From Glutamicibacter protophormiae (GTDB lineage Bacteria; Actinomycetota; Actinomycetes; Actinomycetales; Micrococcaceae), in contig NZ_BMPH01000011.1 of NCBI RefSeq assembly GCF_014647495.1, positions 93,354 to 157,353 of the forward strand: DNA of 64,000 nt, read 5' to 3'. The notes beneath the pieces were generated by a model. The model searched no databases. It had not been told where the DNA came from and worked only from the letters and a program-made list of their open reading frames with translations. The position numbers and the translations under genes were made by a program. The stretch's first letter is position 1. Each line of letters begins with the position of its first letter. Below, piece after piece: positions 30,886-40,619 of this stretch.

Positions 30886-30892
30886 GGAAGGT

Positions 30893-31558
30893 ATGGCAAA
30901 GAAGGTCAGGAAGTCCAAGGAATACCGCAAACCCTCCCAGTTCGTCGAGCAGCAGGGTGAGGTTTTGGACCGGAAGCTGAACAAACATAACGTTCAAAGC
31001 ACTTCCCACGAGAACAAATCCAATCCCATGCTGCTGATCTCTGCCGGATTGGTCATCAGTCTTTTTCTGTTTATCTATCTCCACGGGATGGCGTTGAGCC
31101 AGATGTCTGACCTCAGCAACGGATTGTCCATGCCGGACCAGCGGGTCTTCGGCTACACGGTGGAGGATATTGAAGCGCTGCGCAGCGTCATGGACGAGGA
31201 TGCCCGAGGACAGCTGAACTATGTTCACAAAACCGCAGGCATACTATTCCCCCTGTTCACCGCCGCGATGAGCATGCTGTTATTCATCCGTTGGATTCCG
31301 CGCCGCCAGACCCGACTGCTGGCTTGGTGCGCCCCGCTGGGCTTCGCCGTGGCCGATATAGTGGAGAATTTCGCCATCGATGCCTTGTTCTCCGCCGATG
31401 AGGTGACTGCCGGAGCCGTCATGCTCGCGTCGATCCTCACCACTATTCGGTGGGCGCTGCTGTTCATAACCGCCGGGCTGATCCTGGGGCTCGGCTTGTC
31501 CAGGGCCAACCGTTCACTGAGACGTAAAATGGCCGAGATCCGCGACCAGAGCTCCTGA
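30893..31558 (+). CDS. Conserved-looking membrane protein, unknown function
   Basis: 221 residues with four membrane segments (about 46-65, 113-132, 143-160 and 175-200). The very basic first 40 residues (MAKKVRKSKEYRK) would stay in the cytoplasm. The loop between the first two helices is acidic. I chose the ATG at 30893 because a CATAAT box precedes it by 7 nt; ATG 30884 is an alternative. I cannot name a family. It is transcribed divergently from pcrA and followed by a tRNA gene. Confidence 0.65.
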   Translation: MAKKVRKSKEYRKPSQFVEQQGEVLDRKLNKHNVQSTSHENKSNPMLLISAGLVISLFLFIYLHGMALSQMSDLSNGLSMPDQRVFGYTVEDIEALRSVMDEDARGQLNYVHKTAGILFPLFTAAMSMLLFIRWIPRRQTRLLAWCAPLGFAVADIVENFAIDALFSADEVTAGAVMLASILTTIRWALLFITAGLILGLGLSRANRSLRRKMAEIRDQSS

Positions 31559-31622
31559 CGCGGCCGTGTGATTCCCCCGGCAAGTTCCTAGTAGGATAGT
31601 CTTGATGGTGTTTTCACGCCCA

Positions 31623-31696
31623 GCCTCTGTAGCTCAGTAGGATAGAGCGACCCTCTCCTAAAGGGTAGGCCGTCGGTTCGATTCCGGCCAGGGGCA
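31623..31696 (+). tRNA. tRNA-Arg(CCT)
   Basis: Cloverleaf with acceptor GCCTCTG/CAGGGGC, D-arm TAGCTCAGTAGGATAGAGC, anticodon stem ACCCT/AGGGT closing the loop CTCCTAA (anticodon CCT), and T-arm GGTTCGATTCC. CCA is not encoded. Confidence 0.93.
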
Positions 31697-31708
31697 CCGA
31701 GATATCAA

Positions 31709-31746
31709 GGGCGCTTCCACACGAGGTTCATCGTGCGGAAGCGCCC
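31709..31746 (+). terminator. Hairpin downstream of tRNA-Arg
   Basis: GGGCGCTTCC-a-CACGA stem with a GGTTCA loop and matching right arm. It has no T-run, so it may be a factor-assisted terminator or a processing signal. Confidence 0.5.
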
Positions 31747-31808
31747 ATACTCGTCTGCTGCGCCAGATCCCTCGCTTCTGGCTCGGCATCGCGCCCGAAC
31801 ACGCAAAA

Positions 31809-31834
31809 GGGTGCGTCCCATATGGAACGCACCC
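31809..31834 (-). terminator. Terminator of the ROK gene
   Basis: GGGTGCGT-CCCATATGG-ACGCACCC hairpin with one mismatch. Read leftward it is followed by TTTTG. Confidence 0.75.
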
Positions 31835-31860
31835 AATGATGGCGTTGGGCCGAATAACGG

Positions 31861-33090
31861 CTAACGCAACAGCAAGGCAGTGGCCTTGGGTGACAGCGAT
31901 GCGTCCATGACGACGCAGGCGCCGCCAACGGCTCCAACGTTGGCACCCAGCGTGGAAGTGCGGGTGTCGATGTCGTGCACCGTACGCAAGCCGAAACGGC
32001 GCTTGACCGCTGCATCGACGTCTTCACCGACGAGCTCGCTGACCTTGTCCCATTGCGGCCCCCCGAAGACGACCTCGCGCACATCCAGCGCGTTGGCCAA
32101 CTGGCCGGCGACTTCGGCTGCCATGACCATGCTCTCAGTGACCAGTTCCTTGGCTACTGCATTGCCTTCGAGCGCCAGTTCGGTGAGGCGGTTCATGCCT
32201 TCTGCGCGCTGCTCGGGGCCGAGGACTTCGTAAGCTGGCAGATCCAGACCGCGTTCCTTGGCCTTCGCAGCGATGAACTCGTAGGAGGTCCCTGAAGCGA
32301 GGCAGTCATCGGCGCCGCACTCTTCGCAGAACACGGACTTGTGCCCCGTGGAGTAATGCCCGATTTCGCCGGCGTTGTTGCTCGAACCGTGGTGGACATC
32401 GCCATCGATGACGATGCCGGCACCGAAGCCGTGACCGCAGTAGACGAAAACGAAGTCGTCGGTCTTTTCTTCCTTCGACTGCCACAGTTCCCCAACTGCG
32501 GAGGCAATCGTGTCTTTCTCGATGATGACCTGCAGGCGCAGAAGCTTGCGCAGCGGATTAACGAGTTCAACGTCGGCCCAGCCGTCGAGCAGCGGTGGAT
32601 TAATGACCACGCCTTCTTCGACGTTGACCGGCCCAGGCACGGCAATGCCAACTCCGACAATATGCTTCTTCGGAACACGGATCTCGGCGATGAGCTCCTT
32701 GACAGTAGTCGCCATCTGCTGCACGGTCTCAGAAGCCACTTCGAGGTTAGGAACCTCAATTCTGCGCTCGCGCAGGACTTCGCCGCGCAGGTTCATGGCT
32801 ACGAAGGTCAGCACGCTGGGATCCAGGTGGATACCAATCGAAACCAAGCGGTTTCCTTCCAGCTCGAGCACGGTACGTGGCTTGCCCGGGCCGGAAACGA
32901 TGGTGCGGTCTTCGCGCACGATGCCGTCGTCAAGCAGGCGACGCACGACATTTGAAATGGTCTGCGGTGACAGACCCGTCGAACTTGCCAGTTCAACGCG
33001 GCTGATTCCATCCGGTGCCCTACGGATGGATTCAAGAATTACGGCTTGGTTGAAGTCTCCCAAGCGCCCTAGGTTGGTACCCCGTCGCAT
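31861..33090 (-). CDS. ROK family transcriptional regulator
   Basis: 409 residues. An N-terminal winged helix (about 15-70) with ISRVELASSTGLSPQTISNVVRRLLDDG is followed by a ROK sugar-kinase-like fold. The phosphate loop is VGVGIAVPGPVNVEEG and the catalytic Asp is retained in IIEKDTIASAVGE. The zinc region reads GHYSTGHKSVFCEECGADDC, with CxxCGxxxC rather than the usual CxCGxxGC. NagC/Mlc/XylR-type proteins repress sugar genes and respond to sugars or sugar phosphates. No sugar gene is adjacent, so the target is unknown. Confidence 0.87.
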   Translation of the reverse strand: MRRGTNLGRLGDFNQAVILESIRRAPDGISRVELASSTGLSPQTISNVVRRLLDDGIVREDRTIVSGPGKPRTVLELEGNRLVSIGIHLDPSVLTFVAMNLRGEVLRERRIEVPNLEVASETVQQMATTVKELIAEIRVPKKHIVGVGIAVPGPVNVEEGVVINPPLLDGWADVELVNPLRKLLRLQVIIEKDTIASAVGELWQSKEEKTDDFVFVYCGHGFGAGIVIDGDVHHGSSNNAGEIGHYSTGHKSVFCEECGADDCLASGTSYEFIAAKAKERGLDLPAYEVLGPEQRAEGMNRLTELALEGNAVAKELVTESMVMAAEVAGQLANALDVREVVFGGPQWDKVSELVGEDVDAAVKRRFGLRTVHDIDTRTSTLGANVGAVGGACVVMDASLSPKATALLLR

Positions 33091-33277
33091 TAATGCTCCA
33101 TAGATCTATAAATTTGATGGATCGATCTTTCCGTTCCTCGGCCTTCACCTGTCACCACCAACTCGGTCAAAAAATTGCGAGTAATAAGACCACGGCGAAC
33201 AACAACTAAAAACGTTGGAGATCCACTTAAGCACGTTACCACCTGCGACAGCTTCGCACACGCGATATTGTGAATTC

Positions 33278-33688
33278 ATGCAGAAAAAATTGACGATATC
33301 AGCTGCTTGTTTAATCAACAACCAAGGAGAAATCCTGCTGGTCCGCAAACGCGGAACCAGCAAGTTCATGCAACCTGGCGGCAAACCCGAGAAAGGCGAG
33401 TCGCCTTTACAAACTGTCATTAGAGAAATTAAGGAAGAGCTCGGTGTCGACTTCGCGCCGGATGCACTAGAGTACCGCGGCGAGTGGCACGGTCCCGCCG
33501 CCAATGAGGCCTCCACCTCGATCCACGCACATCTTTTCTCGGGACACCTCAGTGGCAAGCTCGAACCATTGGCCGAGCTTGAAGAACTCCTTTGGATCGA
33601 CCCGAAGAAGGCGCTGCTGCGCGACGATCTCGCGCCGCTGTTGCGCGAGCACGTGCTGCCATCCGCGATTGCTCGCGCCGGAGCCTAG
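33278..33688 (+). CDS. NUDIX hydrolase
   Basis: 136-residue pyrophosphohydrolase. A complete Nudix box GGKPEKGESPLQTVIREIKEELGV (about residues 35-58) supplies all Mg-binding Glu residues. The substrate could be an oxidised or damaged nucleotide; MutT-like sanitation is possible, but the box does not tell. I chose the ATG at 33278. No ribosome site is present, and TATTGT lies 6 nt upstream (33266-33271), suggesting leaderless transcription. It is convergent with the HNH gene, 30 bp apart. Confidence 0.88.
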   Translation: MQKKLTISAACLINNQGEILLVRKRGTSKFMQPGGKPEKGESPLQTVIREIKEELGVDFAPDALEYRGEWHGPAANEASTSIHAHLFSGHLSGKLEPLAELEELLWIDPKKALLRDDLAPLLREHVLPSAIARAGA

Positions 33689-33718
33689 TCGAGGACTCTT
33701 GACTCCGACGGCAAGGGA

Positions 33719-34213
33719 TCAGCCGGCTTGGAGGTAGACATCCCACGAGTCATCGATGTGGTTGAGCCCCGAGACCAGATGCCCTCCGTAGCGTGGGCGA
33801 TGCGGGGTGACACGAAGCTGCCAGCCGAGCTGGGCAAGCATCTTGTCGGCCTTGCGGCTATTGCAGGCCAGACAGGCCGCCACCAGGTTCTCCCACGTAT
33901 TCCGGCCGCCCCTGCTGCGGGGAATGACGTGGTCGATGGTGTTGGCTGACTTGCCGCAGTAGGCGCAGGTAAAGCCGTCCCTACGGAGAACGCCCCTACG
34001 CGTGACATGATTCATGTCCCTGTAGGGGCGTCGTACATAGCGCTTCAAGACGATGACCGTTGGCCGCGGTAACTCGCCATGAGCACTGCGCACGGGGGAC
34101 GAGTCATCCTGCAGGACGATGGTGGCTTTCTCCGCCATAACCAGTAAAAGGGCTCGGCGGAAAGTCACCACGGCCAAGGGCTCGTAGCCGGCATTCAAAA
34201 CCAGTGTTCGCAT
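33719..34213 (-). CDS. HNH endonuclease family protein
   Basis: 164 residues. The N-terminal MRTLVLNAGYEPLAVV region and the central zinc-HNH core, with CAYCGK and CLACN zinc cysteine pairs around ANTIDHVIPRSRGGRNTWENL, are typical of the HNH proteins found next to housekeeping genes in many actinobacteria. They are presumed DNases of unknown purpose. I chose the ATG at 34213 with AGAAGGAAG upstream. It is not linked to phage or intron genes here. Confidence 0.87.
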   Translation of the reverse strand: MRTLVLNAGYEPLAVVTFRRALLLVMAEKATIVLQDDSSPVRSAHGELPRPTVIVLKRYVRRPYRDMNHVTRRGVLRRDGFTCAYCGKSANTIDHVIPRSRGGRNTWENLVAACLACNSRKADKMLAQLGWQLRVTPHRPRYGGHLVSGLNHIDDSWDVYLQAG

Positions 34214-34391
34214 CTTGCAGTACTTCCTTCTTGAACCGATAGCCACCATCTGGCATTGGTGGGGCTCGCGTTCCCTATGGAAAGGCTCTATCGCAAGCCT
34301 AAGGGATCAACCCGCTGCTACGTGAGGGTTCAAGACAGATATTCTGCGGAGTTCATCTATGAAGGCCAAGATGTTCATCCCGCTTAAAGCA

Positions 34392-34428
34392 ATAGGCCGC
34401 CGAACGTATTTCACGTTCGACGGCCTAT
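34392..34428 (-). terminator. Terminator of the NlpC/P60 gene
   Basis: A 16-bp stem with one mismatch (ATAGGCCG..GAACGT against ACGTTCG..CGGCCTAT) and a 5-nt loop, 14 bp after the stop codon. Confidence 0.7.
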
Positions 34429-34442
34429 GGAAAGCTTTAGGC

Positions 34443-35336
34443 TCAGCGAGCCAGAGTGTAGTAACCGTACAGTGGGTTACGGCTCACCGAGTGGATCATG
34501 GTGTCCACGGTTGGGTTCTGTGCACCGATCATCTGACCGCCGCCCAGGTAGATGCCAACGTGGCCGCCACCGTTCTGGAACACCAGGTCGCCCGGCTTAG
34601 GGTTGCTGGTGCGCTTGAACTGGCCGGAACCCAGAATTGCCGAGGTGCCGCGGGCGATGTTGATGCCGTGCTGTGCGTAAACGTACTTCACGAAGCCGGA
34701 GCAATCCCAGCCCGAAGGGCCGTTGCCGCCCCATACGTATGGAACACCGACGTACTTAGCAGCGGTAGCCGCAATGCCGGAGAGGTTCGACGTGTTGACC
34801 GAAGAGGTGCTCTTGGCCTTCTTCTTGGTGCTGGTCGACTGGGTGGAGCTCGACTGGCTGTTGACGTTCTGCCGGGTCACCGGAGCGAAGTCATCCGAGG
34901 AGCTGCTGGAAGACGACTGATTCGCACGGGTGGTTGGAGCCGAGGCGTTCGAGCGGGTCGTTGGAGCCGACGCGTTCGAAGAAGTCGCGGAAACTTCATT
35001 GGCTACTGCGATGACGACCGGTTCCGGCTTCTCATCAGCAGTGAAGCTGGCTCGCTCGATATCCACCGAAGACTTCTTGTCAGCGGCAACGCTGACAGCC
35101 TTGACTGCCACGCGCTCTGGGTTGATCGTATCAACCGGAGCTGCGGAAACGTCGCGTGGGGCAGTGGCCTGGCCCGGTACACCCAGGGTGATGATCAGAC
35201 CGGAAGCTGCAGCTACGACAGCTGCCTGACGACCTACAGAGCCGGCATTTGATGCAACAGCCTGCGAGATCGCTTCCAGAGAATTGGTACGTGGCACATC
35301 GGCGCGGCGACGTCCGTGAGTTTGACGCTTGGTCAC
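34443..35336 (-). CDS. NlpC/P60 cell-wall endopeptidase
   Basis: 297-residue secreted or membrane-tethered peptidoglycan hydrolase. A basic N-terminus and hydrophobic segment (about 38-55) export it, a long Ser/Thr-rich linker (about 110-180) follows, and the C-terminal NlpC/P60 domain (about 192-297) has the catalytic Cys212 in DCSGF and His259 in GGGHVGIY. It cuts stem peptides in the wall. It starts at GTG 35336, preceded at a distance by AAGGAGAGG, and lies directly after a ydaO-type c-di-AMP riboswitch. A second riboswitch-controlled hydrolase lies just upstream. Confidence 0.92.
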   Translation of the reverse strand: MTKRQTHGRRRADVPRTNSLEAISQAVASNAGSVGRQAAVVAAASGLIITLGVPGQATAPRDVSAAPVDTINPERVAVKAVSVAADKKSSVDIERASFTADEKPEPVVIAVANEVSATSSNASAPTTRSNASAPTTRANQSSSSSSSDDFAPVTRQNVNSQSSSTQSTSTKKKAKSTSSVNTSNLSGIAATAAKYVGVPYVWGGNGPSGWDCSGFVKYVYAQHGINIARGTSAILGSGQFKRTSNPKPGDLVFQNGGGHVGIYLGGGQMIGAQNPTVDTMIHSVSRNPLYGYYTLAR

Positions 35337-35354
35337 TTTTTAAAGCCTCTCCTT

Positions 35355-35488
35355 GATACCTACGAGGTAAGCTGTCGGGTTCGAAGTGGAGTTACCTCGG
35401 TGGATTCGAAGTTTCCTTCTCTTCCACTTCACCCCTAGGGTTGTTAGTTCAAACTAACTACCCGATATTGGTTCCCCCGCCACTGCCG
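35355..35488 (-). promoter_or_regulatory. c-di-AMP riboswitch (ydaO-yuaA type) before the NlpC/P60 gene
   Basis: On the leftward strand the conserved ydaO segments occur in order: GGCGGGGGAACC, then CTAGGGGTGAAG, then CCGACAGCTTACCTCGTAGG at the 3' end. The ribosome site AAGGAGAGG follows within about 15 nt, and there is no room for an intrinsic terminator, so control is probably at translation start. Boundaries are approximate. Confidence 0.88.
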
Positions 35489-35571
35489 TACGAGTTGTTT
35501 ATAAGTGCACATTGCGTGTTGGCAGTGCTCGGTTCTCACGCAATGTTGCTCAGAGGATCCCCCCTGGCACG

Positions 35572-35587
35572 CCTATAAGCCTATAGG
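35572..35587. repeat. Short palindrome between the riboswitch and the M23 gene
   Basis: CCTATA-AGCC-TATAGG, 50 bp downstream of the M23 stop. Possible operator or weak terminator; no role assigned. Confidence 0.25.
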
Positions 35588-35636
35588 ATGATTTTCCAAA
35601 TGTCACGTTTAGGTCACGGAATGGTGACGGAGATCG

Positions 35637-36668
35637 TTACAACCAGCCGGCGGGGTCTTTGAACTGCCCGTCGATGATGACGTCGAAGTGCACATGGCAG
35701 CCAGTGGAGTTGCCGGTGGTGCCGCTCAGCGCGATCAAGTCGCCGCGCTTGACCTTGTCTCCGACGTTGACCAGAACCTTCGTGTTGTGGCTGTAGCCGG
35801 TCTCCAGACCGTCGCCGTGGTCCACCATGACCCGGTTGCCCGAGTGGCCGGCCCATCCTGCGACTGTTACGGTGCCGGATGCGGAGGCATAAACCTCAGT
35901 GCCGCAGGCCACACCGTAATCTGTACCACCATGGATCATGGTGCCAGCGCCGGTCGGGTTGTTGCGGTGTCCGAAAGGCGAGGTGATGCGGTTCGACTTC
36001 ACTGGACGGTCAAGCAGACCGGAAGTCGACTTGATGGCGGTCACCTTGCCGCCGGAAGCCGCCATGACCTCAGACAGCTTCTCTTCACCCGCCACATTGG
36101 GGTTCAGCTCTGAAGTCAAAGCTGCACGCTCGACGTCCAGGCCGGCCGACCCCGGTGCGGTTACGTCCACTACTGCGGAGGTTGCGGTGCGCTCGGAGGC
36201 AACTGCCATGTTCACGTCATCGCTGGACGAGCCCGAGAACTGCGGAGCAACAGCGGCAAGGGCCAGGCCCGAGACGGCGGCAACTGCGGCAACCTTGTGG
36301 CTAAATCCAAGTCGCGATGGCTTTTTGGAACCCGTATCCAGCTTCGAGATGAATTCAACGTTGCTCGAGATCTCTGCGGATTCCGGCTCGACAGCGATCG
36401 CACCAGGCAGTGCAATGACATTGCTGCCCGCTTCTTCCAGCACCAGCATCTGGCGGGTAGGGGCGATGCCGTAGCGTGAGCGTTCTTCGAAACGGCGGCC
36501 TACATAGTTGGCGTGCACGGGCGCTGCGGGCGCGATGGCTGCAACTGATTCGCTCGCACGAGATGCGCGGCGTCCGCCAGCGCGCTCGGTAGCGGCAGCA
36601 GTAATTTCGCCAATCACATCCAGCTCAACAACGGCGGCGCGACGGCCGGTCGTCTTGGTTTCTACCAA
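35637..36668 (-). CDS. M23 family peptidoglycan endopeptidase
   Basis: 343 residues. A 120-residue cytoplasmic-looking N-terminus precedes a single membrane helix (about 126-143), and the C-terminal LytM/M23 domain faces the wall. The zinc ligands are visible: H246 and D250 in MIHGGTDYG, and H325-V-H327 in CHVHFDV. It starts at TTG 36668 behind AGAGGA; no ATG or GTG in frame fits better. The leader is a second c-di-AMP riboswitch. It probably trims cross-links during growth, with expression falling when c-di-AMP is high. Confidence 0.9.
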   Translation of the reverse strand: MVETKTTGRRAAVVELDVIGEITAAATERAGGRRASRASESVAAIAPAAPVHANYVGRRFEERSRYGIAPTRQMLVLEEAGSNVIALPGAIAVEPESAEISSNVEFISKLDTGSKKPSRLGFSHKVAAVAAVSGLALAAVAPQFSGSSSDDVNMAVASERTATSAVVDVTAPGSAGLDVERAALTSELNPNVAGEEKLSEVMAASGGKVTAIKSTSGLLDRPVKSNRITSPFGHRNNPTGAGTMIHGGTDYGVACGTEVYASASGTVTVAGWAGHSGNRVMVDHGDGLETGYSHNTKVLVNVGDKVKRGDLIALSGTTGNSTGCHVHFDVIIDGQFKDPAGWL

Positions 36669-36683
36669 AACATTCCTCTCATG

Positions 36684-36802
36684 TAGCGCCTACGAAGTTA
36701 GCTGTCGGATTCGGTTCCTGAGAATGAACCGGCCTGCTTTTGGCAGGACTTCACCCCTAGACGTAAACGTCGGAAAGTGGGTCCCCCGCTATTGCCCTTT
36801 GA
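36684..36802 (-). promoter_or_regulatory. c-di-AMP riboswitch (ydaO-yuaA type) before the M23 gene
   Basis: Leftward: GCGGGGGACCCAC, then CTAGGGGTGAAG, then CCGACAGCTAACTTCGTAGG. The last is nearly the same as the classic ydaO 3' strand. AGAGGA follows within about 20 nt. Boundaries are approximate. Confidence 0.9.
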
Positions 36803-36924
36803 ACTGACTTCCCACCTGCGCGCAGGGCAATACTAGGCGTTCGCGCAATACATGGGCCGGTGCGGGATAAACCCCACGCACCGTGCATTAACGTTACCCG
36901 TCAAACGGGAAAGTTACAATTTCG

Positions 36925-37623
36925 TTATCTTCTTTCGGCCTTGACGAATACATGGCTGCTGACCTCTACGGGAAGCTCCAAAGCGCCTTCCACACCCTGC
37001 ACTCGCACGACGATGTAGTCTTCGGCACGTTCAAGGGTGACAATCGCCCCAGGGCGGATCCCGCCTTCGTTCAGCTGCCCCAGCAGAATCGGATCGGTCT
37101 GGATCGGTTCTGCGAGGCGCTCGATAGCCAGCGGGCCTTCTACGCCTTCCAAAAGAGCCTGGTCAAGGTTCTGAACCTCGGATGAGATTTCACTCACCTT
37201 CGGCCCACCGAGGACTTCCAGCCCCGGGATTGGATTGCCGTACGGCGAAACCGTCGGCTTGCCCAGAAGGTCGTAGAGGCGGCGCTCGACGCGCTCGCTC
37301 ATGACATGCTCCCAGCGGCAGGCTTCTTCGTGGACGTACTCCCAGTCCAGCCCGATCATGTCTGCCAGCAGTCGTTCAGCAAGGCGGTGCTTCCGCATGA
37401 CACTCGTAGCCAGCTCATGGCCTTTCTGGGTCAAGGCAAGATGGCGGTCGGTCGACACTACTACGAGGCCGTCGCGTTCCATCCGGGCTACGGTCTGCGA
37501 CACAGTTGGACCGGAATGGCCCAGACGCTCTGCGATTCGGGCGCGCAAGGCCACGATTTCCTCTTCTTGAAGTTCAAGAATGGTACGCAGGTACATCTCG
37601 GTTGTATCGATAAGGTCAGACAC
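36925..37623 (-). CDS. ideR: DtxR/IdeR family metal-dependent regulator
   Basis: 232-residue iron-activated repressor. The N-terminal winged helix holds LGHSGPTVSQTVARMERDGL (about 34-53). All known metal ligands of DtxR/IdeR are at the expected positions: site 1 H79, E83, H98 and site 2 M10, C102, E105, H106 (CRWEH). Cys102, rather than an acidic residue, favours iron over manganese. The C-terminal SH3-like domain is present. It starts at GTG 37623 behind AGGAG. It would control iron uptake and storage genes elsewhere. I saw no clear IdeR box in this window. Confidence 0.9.
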   Translation of the reverse strand: MSDLIDTTEMYLRTILELQEEEIVALRARIAERLGHSGPTVSQTVARMERDGLVVVSTDRHLALTQKGHELATSVMRKHRLAERLLADMIGLDWEYVHEEACRWEHVMSERVERRLYDLLGKPTVSPYGNPIPGLEVLGGPKVSEISSEVQNLDQALLEGVEGPLAIERLAEPIQTDPILLGQLNEGGIRPGAIVTLERAEDYIVVRVQGVEGALELPVEVSSHVFVKAERR

Positions 37624-37803
37624 GTCAGCCGCTCCTGGAAGTCACAACAATAAGTTCATAAAAATAATGAGACGTCACTACACACTCTACTGGGTGCGCT
37701 GGACATAATCGTTACGGAGCCGGACGCTCAGGATGTCGTAACCCTCTGTCCGGTTTTTCTCTGAAACGCTCATTCTTTGCGAAGATAGTACTGAAACGCC
37801 TGA

Positions 37804-39000
<1,197 letters not shown>

Positions 39001-39016
39001 CCCGCGCGAAGCACGA

Positions 39017-39071
39017 AACCACATGAGTAGGGGCTCGGACCATTTTGGTCCGAGCCCCTACTCATGTGGTT
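39017..39071. terminator. Bidirectional hairpin terminator
   Basis: A perfect 25-bp stem starting AACCACATGAGTAGGGGC with an ATTTT loop, between the convergent serC and DUF3027 genes. Confidence 0.9.
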
Positions 39072-39080
39072 GCTTGAGTG

Positions 39081-39704
39081 CTAGCCGTCCTTGCGTGCAC
39101 GGTTGCGCTGCGCTGCGCGGCGTCGAGCAGCAGTGCGCTGGGCAGTGCGTCGGCGGCGAACTTGGCGTCGTGCCGGCGACTTTAGTGCCTGCGCCGCATC
39201 CTCGTCCTCGCTGTCCGATTCCTCGTCAGCAGCGAGGTCGTCCTGTGCAGAAGTGGAGTCGTCTTCGCCTTCGAGTTTTTCCTGCGGCTGCCCCGAGCTC
39301 TGGTCATCTCCCGCTGCGGACGCTGGCTCCCCCTCGGAAGGCTGCTCGCCGTCAGCGGTTCCCTGCTCAGCCTGCGCTGCTTCAATCTCTTCCTTGGCCA
39401 AGCGATCTGCCCACGGAACCCATGCGGGAGCCAGCAGCGAATCCTCGCCGGCGATGATCCCGACCTCGCACACAGTCAGATCCTTGGCTTTGGCCCGTGG
39501 CACCCGAGCGAGCGTCGCGAACCATGTCCAGCCCTGGTATCCCTTTTTATGGGAGATAAATCTATGGGTGACAAGTCGCTCACCCTCGGCCGTGACGCCG
39601 AGGTGTTCGCCAATTTCGGATTCCCCGGCGATTTCGATCAGGGATAGCCGCGCGGTATCGACCGCTTCAGCGAGGATGGTGTCCAGCTTGGGTTTACGGG
39701 CCAT
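39081..39704 (-). CDS. DUF3027 family protein
   Basis: 207 residues. The conserved N-terminal part (about 1-105) contains HRFISHKKGYQGWTWFATLARVPRAK. The tail is a low-complexity acidic stretch (about 110-170) followed by an Arg/Ala-rich basic end that could bind nucleic acid. The function of DUF3027 is unknown. It lies 3 bp downstream of the cold-shock gene, a linkage seen in many actinobacteria, so a role together with RNA or transcription is possible. Confidence 0.85.
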   Translation of the reverse strand: MARKPKLDTILAEAVDTARLSLIEIAGESEIGEHLGVTAEGERLVTHRFISHKKGYQGWTWFATLARVPRAKAKDLTVCEVGIIAGEDSLLAPAWVPWADRLAKEEIEAAQAEQGTADGEQPSEGEPASAAGDDQSSGQPQEKLEGEDDSTSAQDDLAADEESDSEDEDAAQALKSPARRQVRRRRTAQRTAARRRAAQRNRARKDG

Positions 39705-39707
39705 TAT

Positions 39708-40091
39708 TTATGCGTCCAGATCGTCGGCTACTGCGCGGAGCACGGTAGCTACCTTTTTGCCGTATGCATGTTCAGGATAGCGCCCATTGCGCAAGGTATT
39801 CGAAACGCTGTCCAGCAATTTGATCAGGTCCTCGATGACGACGGCCTCAGCTTCGGGTTTCTTGCGCTTGGCGCGCGCCACCGACGGGGCGGCTTCCAGC
39901 ACCCGAAGGCTCAGGGCCTGCGGGCCTCGACGGCCTTCCGCGACACCGAATTCAAGCCGGGTTCCCGGGCGCAGCTCATGCATGCCGTCCGGCAGAGCCG
40001 CTGCGTTGACGTAGATCTCTTTGCCGTCTTCTGCGGTAATGAAGCCGAAGCCCTTGGACTTCTCGTACCACTTAACCTTGCCGGTAGGCAT
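39708..40091 (-). CDS. Cold-shock domain protein with C-terminal extension
   Basis: 127 residues. The first 65 form a cold-shock domain with the RNP1-like KGFGFI motif (RNP1 GFGFI about 14-18), binding single-stranded nucleic acid. The extra 60-residue tail (AKRKKPEAEAVVIEDLIKLLDSV..) is basic then helical, typical of the longer actinobacterial members. It forms an operon with DUF3027. It probably acts as an RNA chaperone. Confidence 0.9.
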   Translation of the reverse strand: MPTGKVKWYEKSKGFGFITAEDGKEIYVNAAALPDGMHELRPGTRLEFGVAEGRRGPQALSLRVLEAAPSVARAKRKKPEAEAVVIEDLIKLLDSVSNTLRNGRYPEHAYGKKVATVLRAVADDLDA

Positions 40092-40329
40092 GTTGTAATA
40101 CCTCGTTCGTTTCTCGTGCGTAGCTACACGGCCGAGGCCTGCTCAGCGCCATGCGTTTTCATGTGTTCGCTTCCGCGGAGCTTTCGCCGGGCGATGAAAA
40201 TTCTTTTCCCGGGTGCTCAACGTACGGAGTCGAATCAAGTCGTTTAACTTTGATTATGTCATTCATCCCGACACAAAATCATCTTGGGCACTGTTCGACT
40301 CGCGGGCTCCTCCTTCTGGACGGCAACGG

Positions 40330-40335
40330 TAAAGT
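40330..40335 (+). promoter_or_regulatory. Putative -10 box, leaderless
   Basis: TAAAGT lies 7 nt before the GTG at 40343. Confidence 0.45.
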
Positions 40336-40342
40336 AGAAAGA

Positions 40343-40561
40343 GTGAGCACCTTATCCGTCGCCCTGTCCGTAGTTTCTCGTCTAGCCATTGGCGTTGCCG
40401 CTGTTTCCACCTTGGCGTTGGCCGCGACGCTAGTGCTCTATTTCCAAGAAATCAGCATCCCTCCATTCCTGATGGTTCTGGGAGTCTGGGGCCTTCCGGT
40501 AGCCTTCCTGCTGGGCATTGCGGTGGTCATCGGCAATATCATTCGGCGGCGCAGCAACTAG
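40343..40561 (+). CDS. Small membrane protein upstream of the two-component system
   Basis: 72 residues from GTG 40343, with two membrane helices (about 8-33 and 41-66) and a basic end (RRRSN). No ribosome site is seen; a TAAAGT box lies 7 nt upstream. No family is recognised. It stops 58 bp before the response regulator, so it may be co-expressed with, or sense for, the kinase. That link is inference. Confidence 0.5.
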   Translation: MSTLSVALSVVSRLAIGVAAVSTLALAATLVLYFQEISIPPFLMVLGVWGLPVAFLLGIAVVIGNIIRRRSN

Positions 40562-40619
40562 TTTTCCGCCCCAGCTTTCATACAGGCAGCTCCCAGACTT
40601 CTTAGGCAGACTGGGGTTC

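Noticed and set aside
36925..37760. An IdeR box near the IdeR-type gene or the VIT1 transporter
   Set aside because: No sequence close to the known 19-bp TTAGGTTAGGCTAACCTAA-type palindrome was seen in either upstream region.
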